In this document: piece after piece, positions 1 through 6,037 of the stretch
How positions within the stretch are numbered: the stretch's first letter is position 1
How the letters are laid out: each line of letters starts with the position of its first letter
Assembly: GCA_964542895.1 (NCBI GenBank)
Contig: CAZIWT010000147.1
Coordinates: 1 to 8,694, forward strand
Source: Zymogenus sp964542895
GTDB lineage: Bacteria > Desulfobacterota > Zymogenia > Zymogenales > Zymogenaceae
Reading direction: 5' to 3'
DNA length: 8,694 bases
Program-made: the position numbers and the translations under genes
Notes under the pieces: model-generated
Told to the model about the DNA's origin: nothing
The model's input: only the letters and a program-made list of their open reading frames with translations
The model's database searches: none

Positions 1-75
1 CGCCCGTAGCTCAGGGGATAGAGCACAGCGCTCCGGACGCTGGTGCCGCAGGTTCAAGTCCTGCCGGGCGCACCA
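1..75 (+). tRNA. tRNA-Arg (anticodon CCG), first base outside window
   Basis: A full cloverleaf can be drawn. The acceptor stem pairs 1-6 with 65-70; the seventh pair needs a G just before base 1 to face C71, so one base is missing at the window edge. The D arm is 9-12/21-24, the anticodon arm is 26-30/38-42 with loop 31-37, and the T arm is 48-52/60-64 with loop TTCAAGT. Anticodon CCG is at 33-35 and reads the arginine codon CGG. The variable loop is five bases, the discriminator is A72, and CCA is encoded at 73-75. An unknown small gene starts 26 bases downstream on the same strand with no terminator between them. Confidence 0.96.
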
Positions 76-101
76 TAACTATTGAATTGAAGGAAAACAG
101 G

Positions 102-392
102 ATGAAAGCAAGGGCATTTTCCGACGATCAGGAGATCAAGCTCAATCCGTTTATCGAGGAGTACGTCGCCGAGGTTTTTGCGGCCGCCATAAGACCGCTT
201 AAGGGAGTCGACAATCCGAAGGTTACGGAATTTGTTTTAAAAGGGCGAAAAATTGATATAAAGGTCGATGACAAGCCGGTCGAGTTTTTCGGCTTCTCCA
301 AAGTGATCATTACAGACACGCTGACCGCTACACTAAAGCGCTTAAAAGGCTTTCCTAAAGAGGGCGAAGTAAAAATCGTTATCGAATCTTAA
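102..392 (+). CDS. Hypothetical protein, 96 residues
   Basis: I do not recognise this protein. ATG at 102 is preferred over the in-frame TTG at 87 because AAGGA at 90-94 is a well-placed ribosome binding site for the ATG. The product is a mixed alpha/beta-looking soluble chain. It has an acidic N-terminal part (residues 7-25), a lysine-rich middle with alternating hydrophobic residues suggesting beta strands (about 45-66), and a C-terminal part ending in another strand-like segment (KIVIES). There is no signal peptide, membrane segment, cysteine or histidine motif. It follows the tRNA-Arg closely and may be read from the same transcript; the next intrinsic terminator on this strand is at 639-661. 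It looks more A+T rich than the minus-strand genes. The open frame, start signal and non-random composition support a real gene, but no function can be assigned. Confidence 0.7.
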   Translation: MKARAFSDDQEIKLNPFIEEYVAEVFAAAIRPLKGVDNPKVTEFVLKGRKIDIKVDDKPVEFFGFSKVIITDTLTATLKRLKGFPKEGEVKIVIES

Positions 393-638
393 GCAGGCTT
401 CCCGGAGTATCTTGTTAGGTCTAAAACAGCAGCCGGAACTGGACTATATATCGCCATGCCCAATATCTCCCGCCTCTAAATGACCTTCCACAAAAAACAG
501 AGTGCAGCAATTTTAGGATACACCGTTCAAGGGAGTCTGCCGGTTGACAATCGTGCCGCAAAGTGATATTTACGACGGGAGATGGATATGTAGAGGGATC
601 TCGCTTTTAAGTGGGAAGCCGAACAACCTATGAGGATC
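393..638 (+). other. Gene-free stretch between the orphan gene and the terminator
   Basis: No open frame worth calling is seen here on either strand, and I recognise no known RNA family. It contains a candidate promoter (544-572) and, just beyond it, an intrinsic terminator (639-661). Weak local pairing is possible between GAGAT and ATCTC around 581-605. The stretch could be the leader of the downstream aminotransferase gene, a small RNA gene, or plain spacer. Confidence 0.5.
544..572 (+). promoter_or_regulatory. Candidate sigma-70-type promoter
   Basis: A perfect -35 box TTGACA lies at 544-549. After a 17-base gap comes TATTTA at 567-572, a poor -10 match. GATATT at 565-570 is a better -10 match but leaves a 15-base gap. 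Transcription would start near 579 and run into the terminator at 639-661, or through it into the aminotransferase gene. The -35 is convincing and the -10 is not. Confidence 0.35.
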
Positions 639-661
639 GCCTATAGCTATAGGCTTTTTTT
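639..661 (+). terminator. Intrinsic terminator upstream of the aminotransferase gene
   Basis: Bases 639-654 are a perfect 16-base palindrome (GCCTATAGCTATAGGC) that folds as a six-pair stem with an AGCT loop. Seven T residues follow at 655-661. The stem is A+T rich in its upper half but the layout is classical. It can end transcripts from the tRNA/orphan gene, or act as an attenuator, since it finishes 27 bases before the next start codon. Confidence 0.75.
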
Positions 662-688
662 GTTAACACAGTTTGGGACATGAGCTAA

Positions 689-1837
689 ATGATATCAAGA
701 AGATCGGACAGAATAACTCCCTTTATCGTAATGGAGGTGCTGGAGAGGGCCCAAGAGCTTCAGAGGGAGGGGAGAGACATCATCCATCTGGAGATTGGTG
801 AGCCGGACTTCGACACCCCCGAGGTGATAAAGGAGGCGGCCATGGACGCCCTGAGGGAGGGGAAAACCCAGTACACCCACAGCATGGGACTCTATGAGCT
901 GAGGGAGGCGATATCGGACGACTATAAAACGAGATACGGGGTTGATGTCTCCCCGGATCAGGTCATCATAACCAGCGGCACCTCCCCCGCCATGCTCCTT
1001 ATCTTTTCCGCCCTCCTGAATCCAACCGACGAGGTGATCCTGTCCGACCCCTGTTACGCCTGCTATCCGAACTTCCTCGAATACGTCGACGGCCTCCCAA
1101 AATCGATAGAAGTCTATCAGGAGGAGGGATTTCAGTTCGATCCAGATAGGGTAAAGGGGAAAATAACGAAAAATGTCAAGGGGATCCTCATTAACTCCCC
1201 GTCAAATCCCACGGGAAACCTCCTCTCCCCGGAGAGGATGAAAAGCCTTTTGGGGCTCGGCCCCCACATAATCTCCGACGAGATATACCACGGCCTCGTC
1301 TACGAACAGAGGGAGCACTCGATTCTGGAGTTCACCGACCGCGCTTTCGTCATGAACGGCTTCTCCAAGAAATACGCCATGACGGGATGGCGTCTCGGCT
1401 ACGTCATATCACCCAGGGAATTTGTCCGCCCGATGCAGAAAATGCAGCAGAACTTCTTCATCTCCGCCAACAACTTCGCCCAGTGGGCCGGCATAGCCGC
1501 CATCAAGAAGGGGGAGGAGGAGGTCGAGAGGATGTGCTCCGTCTACAATGAGAGGCGAAAGTTTATCGTAAAGAGGCTCAAGGAGCTCGGCTTCGGGATC
1601 ACCGTCGACCCCGGGGGGGCCTTTTACGTTCTGGCAAACGCAAAACCCTTCACCGAAAACTCCTATGAATTCGCCTTTGCCATTTTGGAGGGGGCGGGGG
1701 TCGGCGTCACCCCGGGAATAGACTTCGGGAAAAACGCCGAGGGATACATCAGGTTCTGCTACGCAAACTCGATGGAAAATATCAGAGAGGCGATGGAGAG
1801 GATCGAATCGTTCCTGAAGAGCTACAAACGGCGATAA
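689..1837 (+). CDS. Class I/II PLP-dependent aminotransferase
   Basis: The protein is 382 residues, typical for fold-type I aminotransferases related to aspartate aminotransferase subgroup I-gamma. It transfers an amino group between an amino acid and a 2-oxo acid through pyridoxal phosphate in the cytoplasm. Visible landmarks in order: EIGEPDFDTP (35-44), the cofactor-phosphate segment SGTSP (96-100), NSPSNPTG (169-176) with the cofactor-contacting Asn, DEIY (197-200) with the Asp and Tyr that hold the pyridine ring, SKKYAMTGWRLGY (226-238) with the Schiff-base lysine most likely Lys227, and YIRFCYA (353-359) with Arg356 expected to bind the substrate carboxylate. All key residues are present. 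ATG at 689 fits the family N-terminus, but only a weak GGGA stands upstream. Substrate preference (aspartate, alanine, aromatic or branched-chain) cannot be read from sequence, so no gene symbol is given. It sits alone, converging with the minus-strand run. Confidence 0.95.
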   Translation: MISRRSDRITPFIVMEVLERAQELQREGRDIIHLEIGEPDFDTPEVIKEAAMDALREGKTQYTHSMGLYELREAISDDYKTRYGVDVSPDQVIITSGTSPAMLLIFSALLNPTDEVILSDPCYACYPNFLEYVDGLPKSIEVYQEEGFQFDPDRVKGKITKNVKGILINSPSNPTGNLLSPERMKSLLGLGPHIISDEIYHGLVYEQREHSILEFTDRAFVMNGFSKKYAMTGWRLGYVISPREFVRPMQKMQQNFFISANNFAQWAGIAAIKKGEEEVERMCSVYNERRKFIVKRLKELGFGITVDPGGAFYVLANAKPFTENSYEFAFAILEGAGVGVTPGIDFGKNAEGYIRFCYANSMENIREAMERIESFLKSYKRR

Positions 1838-1849
1838 CCCTTCACAAGA

Positions 1850-2383
1850 TCACAGCGGGAAATAGCGGCAATTAAATCCCAGCGACCTCTGGCCGTATAC
1901 GTTCAGATAATGGGCCGCTATACCGTTTACGAGTCCCATCGCCACGGCGAAGATTAGCGAGATAGGTAGAAACAGGAATATCTCTCGATGTCTCGCAAAG
2001 AGCACCGCCGCGATAAGCATCTGGACGAGGCTGTTTATCCACGCCCCGGAGACACTTATTCCCACTATCCCGAGACCCCTCCCCTTTAGGGTGTAGAGGA
2101 GGCCCGCCATGACCAAAAGGGCGGAGAACCCGCCGCCGAGGCCGAAGAAAAAGGTCGGGGAGAACAGCCTCCCCACGATGAGAGAGCCTACCAGTGTCCT
2201 GACAATGAAGATCAGAAGCGCCTCCCTCAAGCCGAAAAAGAGAAGGGCGAAGAGGATTATGATGTGGGAAAAGCCGTACCGGAGCCAGGGGACGGGCGAC
2301 GGGATGAATGACTCCAGGGCGTAGATCACAACGGAGATCCCCGCAAGGAGCGATATCGTCACTATTTTTCTCTCCCTCTCCAC
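1850..2383 (-). CDS. Gx transporter / heptaprenyl diphosphate synthase component I-type membrane protein
   Basis: This small integral membrane protein has five or six hydrophobic segments and matches the family named Gx transporter or Hpre_diP_synt_I (PF07456). Family features visible are an opening helix after basic residues (ERKIVTISLLAGI), ALESFIPSPVPWLRYGFSHIIIL, a Gly-rich FFFGLGGGFSALL segment and SVSGAWINSLVQ. The older name linking it to heptaprenyl synthesis is doubtful; the fold resembles small-molecule carrier S-components and the cargo is unknown. No ATG is near the N-terminus. GTG at 2383 gives 177 residues and keeps the basic pre-helix stretch. TTG at 2419 (189 residues) and GTG at 2362, with GGGAG eight bases upstream, are alternatives. 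It follows the NusG_II gene at some distance and probably belongs to the ApbE block. It converges with the aminotransferase gene 12 bases away, with no obvious terminator between. Confidence 0.85.
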   Translation of the reverse strand: MERERKIVTISLLAGISVVIYALESFIPSPVPWLRYGFSHIIILFALLFFGLREALLIFIVRTLVGSLIVGRLFSPTFFFGLGGGFSALLVMAGLLYTLKGRGLGIVGISVSGAWINSLVQMLIAAVLFARHREIFLFLPISLIFAVAMGLVNGIAAHYLNVYGQRSLGFNCRYFPL

Positions 2384-2438
2384 GCCAATACAAAACCTTT
2401 CAGCATTACAGGATTTCAAGAGCTCAAAGTGAATTTTA

Positions 2439-2467
2439 ATATTAAATGGTAAAGGGGCCTTTTACAA
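2439..2467 (-). promoter_or_regulatory. Weak candidate promoter with an inverted repeat in its spacer
   Basis: Read on the minus strand, TTGTAA (2467-2462) and TAATAT (2444-2439) are separated by 17 bases and each match four of six consensus positions. An imperfect palindrome (GTAAAGG / CCTTTTAC, plus-strand 2449-2465, one bulged base) covers the -35 and spacer and could be an operator or a small hairpin. It would give the Gx gene its own start about 50 bases before GTG 2383. Confidence 0.25.
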
Positions 2468-2506
2468 CTCTGATCGGTCGCTCAATAATCGGATGGATCA
2501 ACCCTT

Positions 2507-2887
2507 TTACCTCGTGATGAAGTCTATCCCCTTTTCCTTGGTCCCTTTGTCGTCAACGCCGATAATCCGAACCGTAACGTCATTTGCCTCACACCTCAAG
2601 ACCTCCCCCTCATCTTTTATGTAGCCCGCCTCGATGCAACTCCTGTCTTCGCAGGGGGAGTCCACGAACCTCACACCCTTCCGGTCGAATCTTATGATCG
2701 AATCCCCGATCTTGCCTTTAACGGTGACCTCCCTATCGAGGCCGATCCTCACGACCCTCCGCTCCTTACCGGAGACCTCGATAGTGACGAACGTCCCCCC
2801 TAAAAACAGGTGCCTTATCGCCGGGTAGCTTAACGCCGAGATGACGATAAGGACGACGATGAGAATCTTATCCGCTCTGGTAAACAA
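2507..2887 (-). CDS. Membrane-anchored NusG domain II protein
   Basis: The protein is 126 residues: a single N-terminal membrane helix (about 8-28), then a small beta-rich domain matching NusG domain II (PF07009). The signature is GVRFVDSPCEDRSCIEAGYI, followed by GEVLRCEANDVTVRIIG. The three cysteines (79, 84, 99) are those conserved in this stand-alone family; the usual Leu-Pro after the third is Glu-Ala here. It is not the transcription factor NusG, whose KOW and NGN domains are absent. The domain should face the outside of the inner membrane. Proteins of this type commonly sit beside ApbE and Gx genes in flavinylation and Rnf-type redox loci, but their role is unknown. The start is TTG at 2887, two bases after the apbE stop, with no strong ribosome binding site, so translation is probably coupled to apbE. 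A charged tail (about 112-126) follows the domain. Confidence 0.9.
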   Translation of the reverse strand: MFTRADKILIVVLIVISALSYPAIRHLFLGGTFVTIEVSGKERRVVRIGLDREVTVKGKIGDSIIRFDRKGVRFVDSPCEDRSCIEAGYIKDEGEVLRCEANDVTVRIIGVDDKGTKEKGIDFITR

Positions 2888-2889
2888 AA

Positions 2890-3990
2890 CTAATCCAAAT
2901 ATTCAACGATATCTTTAAAGCCCCCGGTCTCATAGAATTTTCCATCCGGCCCCACGATCATCGCCTCAACGGAATTACCCCCGTCATCTGTCTTTCCGGC
3001 AAAATCCTCCGCGAGCCGAATACCCATCTCCGGCCCGAGGACGAAGATCGCCGTCGCCAGGGTGTCGGCAAGGGCGGTGTTTTTGGCGATCACCGTAACG
3101 GAGATCGCGGCTTCGGAGGGGTAGCCGGTTTTCGGGTCTACGATATGGTGATACCTCTTTCCGCCCTTGATGAAGTACCGCTCGTAATCCCCGGAGGTCA
3201 CAACGGAGACGTCGTTTAGGCTCAAAACGGCGATGAGCCCATTTGGATTCCTCGGGTCCTGAATTCCGATCCTCCAGGGCGTTCCGCCATTATTACCTCC
3301 TCCTTTATGGCCTCCTTTGTAACCTCCTTTATAACCTATCACCGCCATGTCACCGCCAGCGTTGATGACACCGCTTTCAACCCCCAGCTTACGAAGGACC
3401 TTGACCGCCTCGTCCACGGCGTACCCCTTTGCTATCCCCCCCAGATCGAGCTTGATCCCCGCCTTCCTTAATGAAACCGTGTTGTTGTCCTTTTCTATCA
3501 CAACACTCCTGTAGTCGACGAGCCTGAGCCTCTCCCCTATCTTTCCTTTATCAGGAACCCTCCCCCCAACCCCCCTCCCATCGGGGCTGAAATCCCACAG
3601 ATCGACGACGGGGGCTATCGTGACGTCGAAGGCCCCGTTCGATCTCTCGGAGACCTCGCCCGCCAGATCGAGCATCTCGATTATATCATCCGAGACCGGA
3701 ATTTCCCCTACCCCCCCCCTTTTTGCCATGAGGTTCAGCTTCGATATCTCGCTGTTTTTCGTATATCTGTCGGCGACCGCCTCTATCTCGGAGATCCTCA
3801 AAAAGGCGGACTCGACAGCCCTCTCGAGCTCGTCCCGGCTTTCTCCCATGGCCGTTATTTCAACGAAGGTCCCCAGCATAAGGCGGGAGTCGGTGACGGT
3901 TGCCGCTCTCCTTTTGAAATACCAGATTGAAAAGAGGAGTATAACGATTACGATCGGAAGGATATATATCAGGACAGGTTTTGGCTTCAA
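2890..3990 (-). CDS. apbE: FAD:protein FMN transferase
   Basis: ApbE attaches FMN from FAD, with Mg2+, to a Ser/Thr of target proteins outside the cytoplasm, for example Rnf and Nqr subunits and FMN-bind domain proteins. With TTG at 3990 it is 366 residues. A membrane anchor spans about 6-25 in place of a lipoprotein signal. The catalytic domain shows MLGTFVEIT (38-46), GAFDVTIAPVVDLW (119-132), LDLGGIAKGYAVD (181-193), NAGGD (210-214), PWRIGIQDPR (238-247), TSGDYERYF (265-273), HHIVDPKTGYP (281-291) and ALADTLATAIFVLG (306-319). The open frame extends further upstream, but that part overlaps the DksA-like gene. The TTG lies just after that gene's stop with a GAGAG motif eight bases before it. 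A Gly/Lys/Tyr insertion at 219-236 comes from a DNA tandem repeat and occupies the loop after NAGGD, away from catalytic motifs. No flavinylation target is seen in the window. Confidence 0.96.
   Translation of the reverse strand: MKPKPVLIYILPIVIVILLFSIWYFKRRAATVTDSRLMLGTFVEITAMGESRDELERAVESAFLRISEIEAVADRYTKNSEISKLNLMAKRGGVGEIPVSDDIIEMLDLAGEVSERSNGAFDVTIAPVVDLWDFSPDGRGVGGRVPDKGKIGERLRLVDYRSVVIEKDNNTVSLRKAGIKLDLGGIAKGYAVDEAVKVLRKLGVESGVINAGGDMAVIGYKGGYKGGHKGGGNNGGTPWRIGIQDPRNPNGLIAVLSLNDVSVVTSGDYERYFIKGGKRYHHIVDPKTGYPSEAAISVTVIAKNTALADTLATAIFVLGPEMGIRLAEDFAGKTDDGGNSVEAMIVGPDGKFYETGGFKDIVEYLD
3301..3336 (-). repeat. 12-base in-frame tandem repeat inside apbE, three copies
   Basis: Read on the minus strand, three units run GGTTATAAAGGA, GGTTACAAAGGA and GGCCATAAAGGA, followed by the start of a fourth (GGAGGT). 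They encode GYKG, GYKG, GHKG and continue into a Gly/Asn run. Differences between units are one to three bases, so the copies are not freshly duplicated. The length is a multiple of three, so changes in copy number would keep the frame. Confidence 0.9.
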
Positions 3991-3994
3991 CGAC

Positions 3995-4420
3995 TTAACT
4001 CTCTTCCTCCTCCGTGGATGTAAAGGCGAGCTTCCTGTATTCTCTCTCTTCTTTGAATCCTTTCTCCCCCACTCCCGACTTTTCCATCTTCGACTTACAG
4101 TGCACGCACAACTGGGCAAAGGGCATAATCATGAGCCGCTCATTCGGGATTTTTGCCTCACAATCACCGCATATCCCGTAGGTACCGTCCTTAATCCGCT
4201 CCAACGCCTCGTCGATTTCTTCGATCTTCTCCATATCCCGATCGGAGATAATGATATTAAGCTCCCTGTCACGCTCGTCGCTGGCGAGATCGTAGATGTC
4301 CCCGACATCCCCCTTGGTTTTTATATCGCTCTCCGATTTGATCTTTTCCTTTATCTCCTCCAGAAGCTCGCGTCTCATCTCCTTGAGGATTTCTTCAAAC
4401 TCTTTTGTATTCCCTGTCAT
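3995..4420 (-). CDS. DksA/TraR-family C4 zinc-finger regulator
   Basis: The protein is 141 residues. DksA-type proteins enter the secondary channel of RNA polymerase and, with ppGpp, change transcription initiation. The N-terminal half is a highly charged coiled coil. DIYDLA (41-46) matches the DxxDxA tip motif of true DksA (D41, D44, A46), and a second helix follows (about 50-78). The zinc finger is CGDC (84-87) with CVHC (105-108). The tail (about 115-141) is longer than needed after the finger and ends very acidic. It is slightly shorter at the N-terminus than E. coli DksA. ATG at 4420 has a strong GGAGGAGG site. It is the first gene after a clear promoter, and its TAA is four bases before the apbE start, so the two are probably translationally coupled. 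Whether it is the housekeeping DksA or a local paralogue cannot be told here, so no symbol is given. Confidence 0.93.
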   Translation of the reverse strand: MTGNTKEFEEILKEMRRELLEEIKEKIKSESDIKTKGDVGDIYDLASDERDRELNIIISDRDMEKIEEIDEALERIKDGTYGICGDCEAKIPNERLMIMPFAQLCVHCKSKMEKSGVGEKGFKEEREYRKLAFTSTEEEES

Positions 4421-4494
4421 CTTCCTCCTCCAAAGCTGTCATTTTGAAGCTTAAAAAATGAAAACTTCGTAGGCCGAATAAATCGGTATCGGAA

Positions 4495-4522
4495 AATATA
4501 TACCTATTTCCATGTTTGTCAA
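4495..4522 (-). promoter_or_regulatory. Sigma-70-type promoter for the dksA-like/apbE run
   Basis: On the minus strand a perfect -35 TTGACA (4522-4517) is followed after 16 bases by TATATT (4500-4495), five of six matches to the -10 consensus. An A+T-rich tract lies upstream toward the end of rimO and could serve as an UP element. Transcription would start near 4488, leaving a leader of roughly 70 bases before the ATG at 4420. This is the best promoter in the window. Confidence 0.7.
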
Positions 4523-4547
4523 GACAAAAAGGAGGAGAAAATTAAAA

Positions 4548-5888
4548 TTAATCAACTTTTTTTTTGACGAGTTCGCCGAACAGGTCGTAATGGCCGGCCC
4601 CGGCAATCAACACCTCTCCCATATCCCCCGGGGCCAATCCCGGACCTGTGATCAGTATCCGGCCGTCCACCTCCGGGGCCTGTCCGTAGAATCTGCCCCT
4701 GAAAACGGCGGGGTCTTCGCTGGCGTCCTCCCCTCTATCGCCGACCCCGTCAATTATAGCGACGACCCTTCTGCCCACGAGCTTCTCGTTTTCGGCAAGC
4801 GAAATCCCCCTCTGGAGCTCCATTACGGCCCTGTGCCTCTCCTCGATAAGGTCCGCGGGAAGGTGGCCGGTCATATTGTAGGCCCGAGTTCCCTCCTCCC
4901 TTGAATAGCGGAAGACCCCGAGATTTTGAAACCTCACCTCCTTTACGAAGTTATAGAGCTCGTTGAACTCCCCTTCCCCCTCCCCGGGATAACCGACGAT
5001 AAGGCTCGTCCTCAGATAGAGGTTCTCTATGCGGCTTTTCATCTCATCTATTAACACCATGATATCTTTTTTCCCTATCCCCCTTCCCATCGACTTCAAG
5101 ATCGGATCGGAACAGTGTTGAACAGGGACATCCATGTAGCTCACGATCCTCTCCTCGCTCGCCACAAGATCTATAAGGTCGATTGTGATATTTTTCGGGT
5201 GGAGATAGAGGAGGCGAATCCACGGGATATCAGTACCTTCAAGGAGCGATCTCAGGAGTCCCGAAAGCCGCTTGCCTCCGGACATATCCGATCCATACGA
5301 GGCCAGGTCCTGGGCTACGAGGTTGAGCTCGAAGAGACCCCACTCCCTGAGACGCCCCGCCTCGGCGACAATATCGTCAACCGGGCGGCTCCTCAGCCAG
5401 CCCCGGAGCGAGGGGATGACGCAATATGAACAGCGGTTGTTACACCCCTCGGAGACCTTCAAGAAGGCGTAATGGCGGGGGGTCGAGGGGATCCTGTCTA
5501 TTGTGTTTATATTCCAATCCTCGTGGGATGATACCACGATCCGCTCCCCCCCCAGGCATTCGAGGACTTCGGTGTGTCTTCCAACCCCAAGGATGAGATC
5601 CACCTCCGGAATCTCCTTAGCAAGTTCCTCCGGATACCTCTGGGCGAGGCAGCCGGAGACGACGAGGCTCGCCCCGGATTTCTTTACGCTACCCAGCTCG
5701 AGAATCGTATCGATCGACTCCTCGGTGGCGTCTTTAACGAAGGTGCAGGTGTGGACGATTACGATATCGGCCTCGGCGGGATCACAAACGGGATTGAATC
5801 CACCCCTCTTAAGGCGCTCGGCCATGACCTCCGCGTCGATGATGTTCTTGTCGCAGCCCAAGGCTACAAGGAAGTATCCCTTTGCCAA
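4548..5888 (-). CDS. rimO: Ribosomal protein S12 methylthiotransferase RimO
   Basis: RimO is a radical-SAM enzyme with two iron-sulfur clusters that methylthiolates the conserved Asp of ribosomal protein S12. With TTG 5888 it is 446 residues, normal for the family. The N-terminal methylthiotransferase domain begins ALGCDKNIIDAEVM and supplies cysteines 12, 48 and 80 for the auxiliary cluster. The radical-SAM motif CNNRCSYC gives cysteines 149, 153 and 156. RimO rather than MiaB features are YLHPKNIT, YMDVPVQHCSDPILKSMGRG and the C-terminal TRAM domain with YGQAPEVDGRILI and YDLFGEL. TTG 5888 is chosen over TTG 5903 because AGGAG stands six bases before it, and the family usually starts a few residues before the SLGC-like motif. 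It follows lolA after 149 bases that contain a terminator-like hairpin. No clear promoter of its own is visible, so it may depend on read-through from ftsK-lolA. Confidence 0.97.
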   Translation of the reverse strand: MAKGYFLVALGCDKNIIDAEVMAERLKRGGFNPVCDPAEADIVIVHTCTFVKDATEESIDTILELGSVKKSGASLVVSGCLAQRYPEELAKEIPEVDLILGVGRHTEVLECLGGERIVVSSHEDWNINTIDRIPSTPRHYAFLKVSEGCNNRCSYCVIPSLRGWLRSRPVDDIVAEAGRLREWGLFELNLVAQDLASYGSDMSGGKRLSGLLRSLLEGTDIPWIRLLYLHPKNITIDLIDLVASEERIVSYMDVPVQHCSDPILKSMGRGIGKKDIMVLIDEMKSRIENLYLRTSLIVGYPGEGEGEFNELYNFVKEVRFQNLGVFRYSREEGTRAYNMTGHLPADLIEERHRAVMELQRGISLAENEKLVGRRVVAIIDGVGDRGEDASEDPAVFRGRFYGQAPEVDGRILITGPGLAPGDMGEVLIAGAGHYDLFGELVKKKVD

Positions 5889-5894
5889 AATTGG

Positions 5895-5899
5895 CTCCT
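5895..5899 (-). promoter_or_regulatory. Ribosome binding site that sets the rimO start
   Basis: AGGAG on the minus strand, six bases before TTG 5888. It lies inside the frame opened by TTG 5903, and therefore argues for the later start. The preceding T-rich tail of the hairpin at 5912-5929 almost touches it. Confidence 0.65.
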
Positions 5900-5901
5900 G
5901 C

Positions 5902-5929
5902 AAAGCGAAAAGACCCCTGAAGAGGGGTC
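5902..5929 (-). terminator. Terminator-like hairpin between lolA and rimO
   Basis: On the minus strand GACCCCT and AGGGGTC (seven pairs, CTTC loop) form a G+C-rich hairpin, followed by TTTTCGCTTT, an interrupted T tract. It can end the ftsK-lolA transcript. Because its tail ends just before the rimO ribosome binding site, it may instead attenuate or process a transcript that continues into rimO. On the plus strand no T tract follows, so it works in one direction only. Confidence 0.65.
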
Positions 5930-5960
5930 CTAGCTGTAGTTGATCGCTTAGCCTCTTATA

Positions 5961-5994
5961 GATCGATACGGGTGCGAATCTTCCGGACTCGATC
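5961..5994. repeat. Short inverted repeat in the lolA-rimO spacer
   Basis: GATCGA (5961-5966) and TCGATC (5989-5994) are exact inverted arms around a 22-base interior. The spacer from 5930 to 6037 holds no gene, and I see no known RNA family in it. The arms are too short to exclude chance. Confidence 0.3.
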
Positions 5995-6037
5995 CACTCC
6001 CTGCCGAACCTACAAATTCAAAGAGGGCCGAGGATTC

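Noticed and set aside
1..392. An integrated element at the tRNA gene.
   Set aside because: No integrase, no repeated tRNA 3' end downstream, and no mobile genes were seen in the window.
2024..2086. An S-G-A motif in the Gx membrane protein (SVSGAWIN) that resembles an ApbE flavinylation site.
   Set aside because: The required Thr/Ser after the Ala is Trp here and the acidic residue before it is missing; it is also within the family's usual conserved Gly-Ala segment.
1872..2393. A second minus-strand frame of 173 residues overlapping the Gx gene.
   Set aside because: It is rich in Arg, Pro and His, as out-of-frame translations often are, while the overlapping frame gives a clear membrane protein family.
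3991..4119. A longer ApbE beginning at ATG 4119 (409 residues).
   Set aside because: Its first 43 residues overlap the DksA-like coding region in another frame, look unlike ApbE, and come before the membrane anchor; TTG 3990 explains the gene better.
5973..6012. A tRNA-like fragment on the minus strand in the lolA-rimO spacer (GGATCGAGTCC resembling a T arm).
   Set aside because: The flanking arms do not pair as a T stem, and no acceptor or anticodon arm can be drawn.
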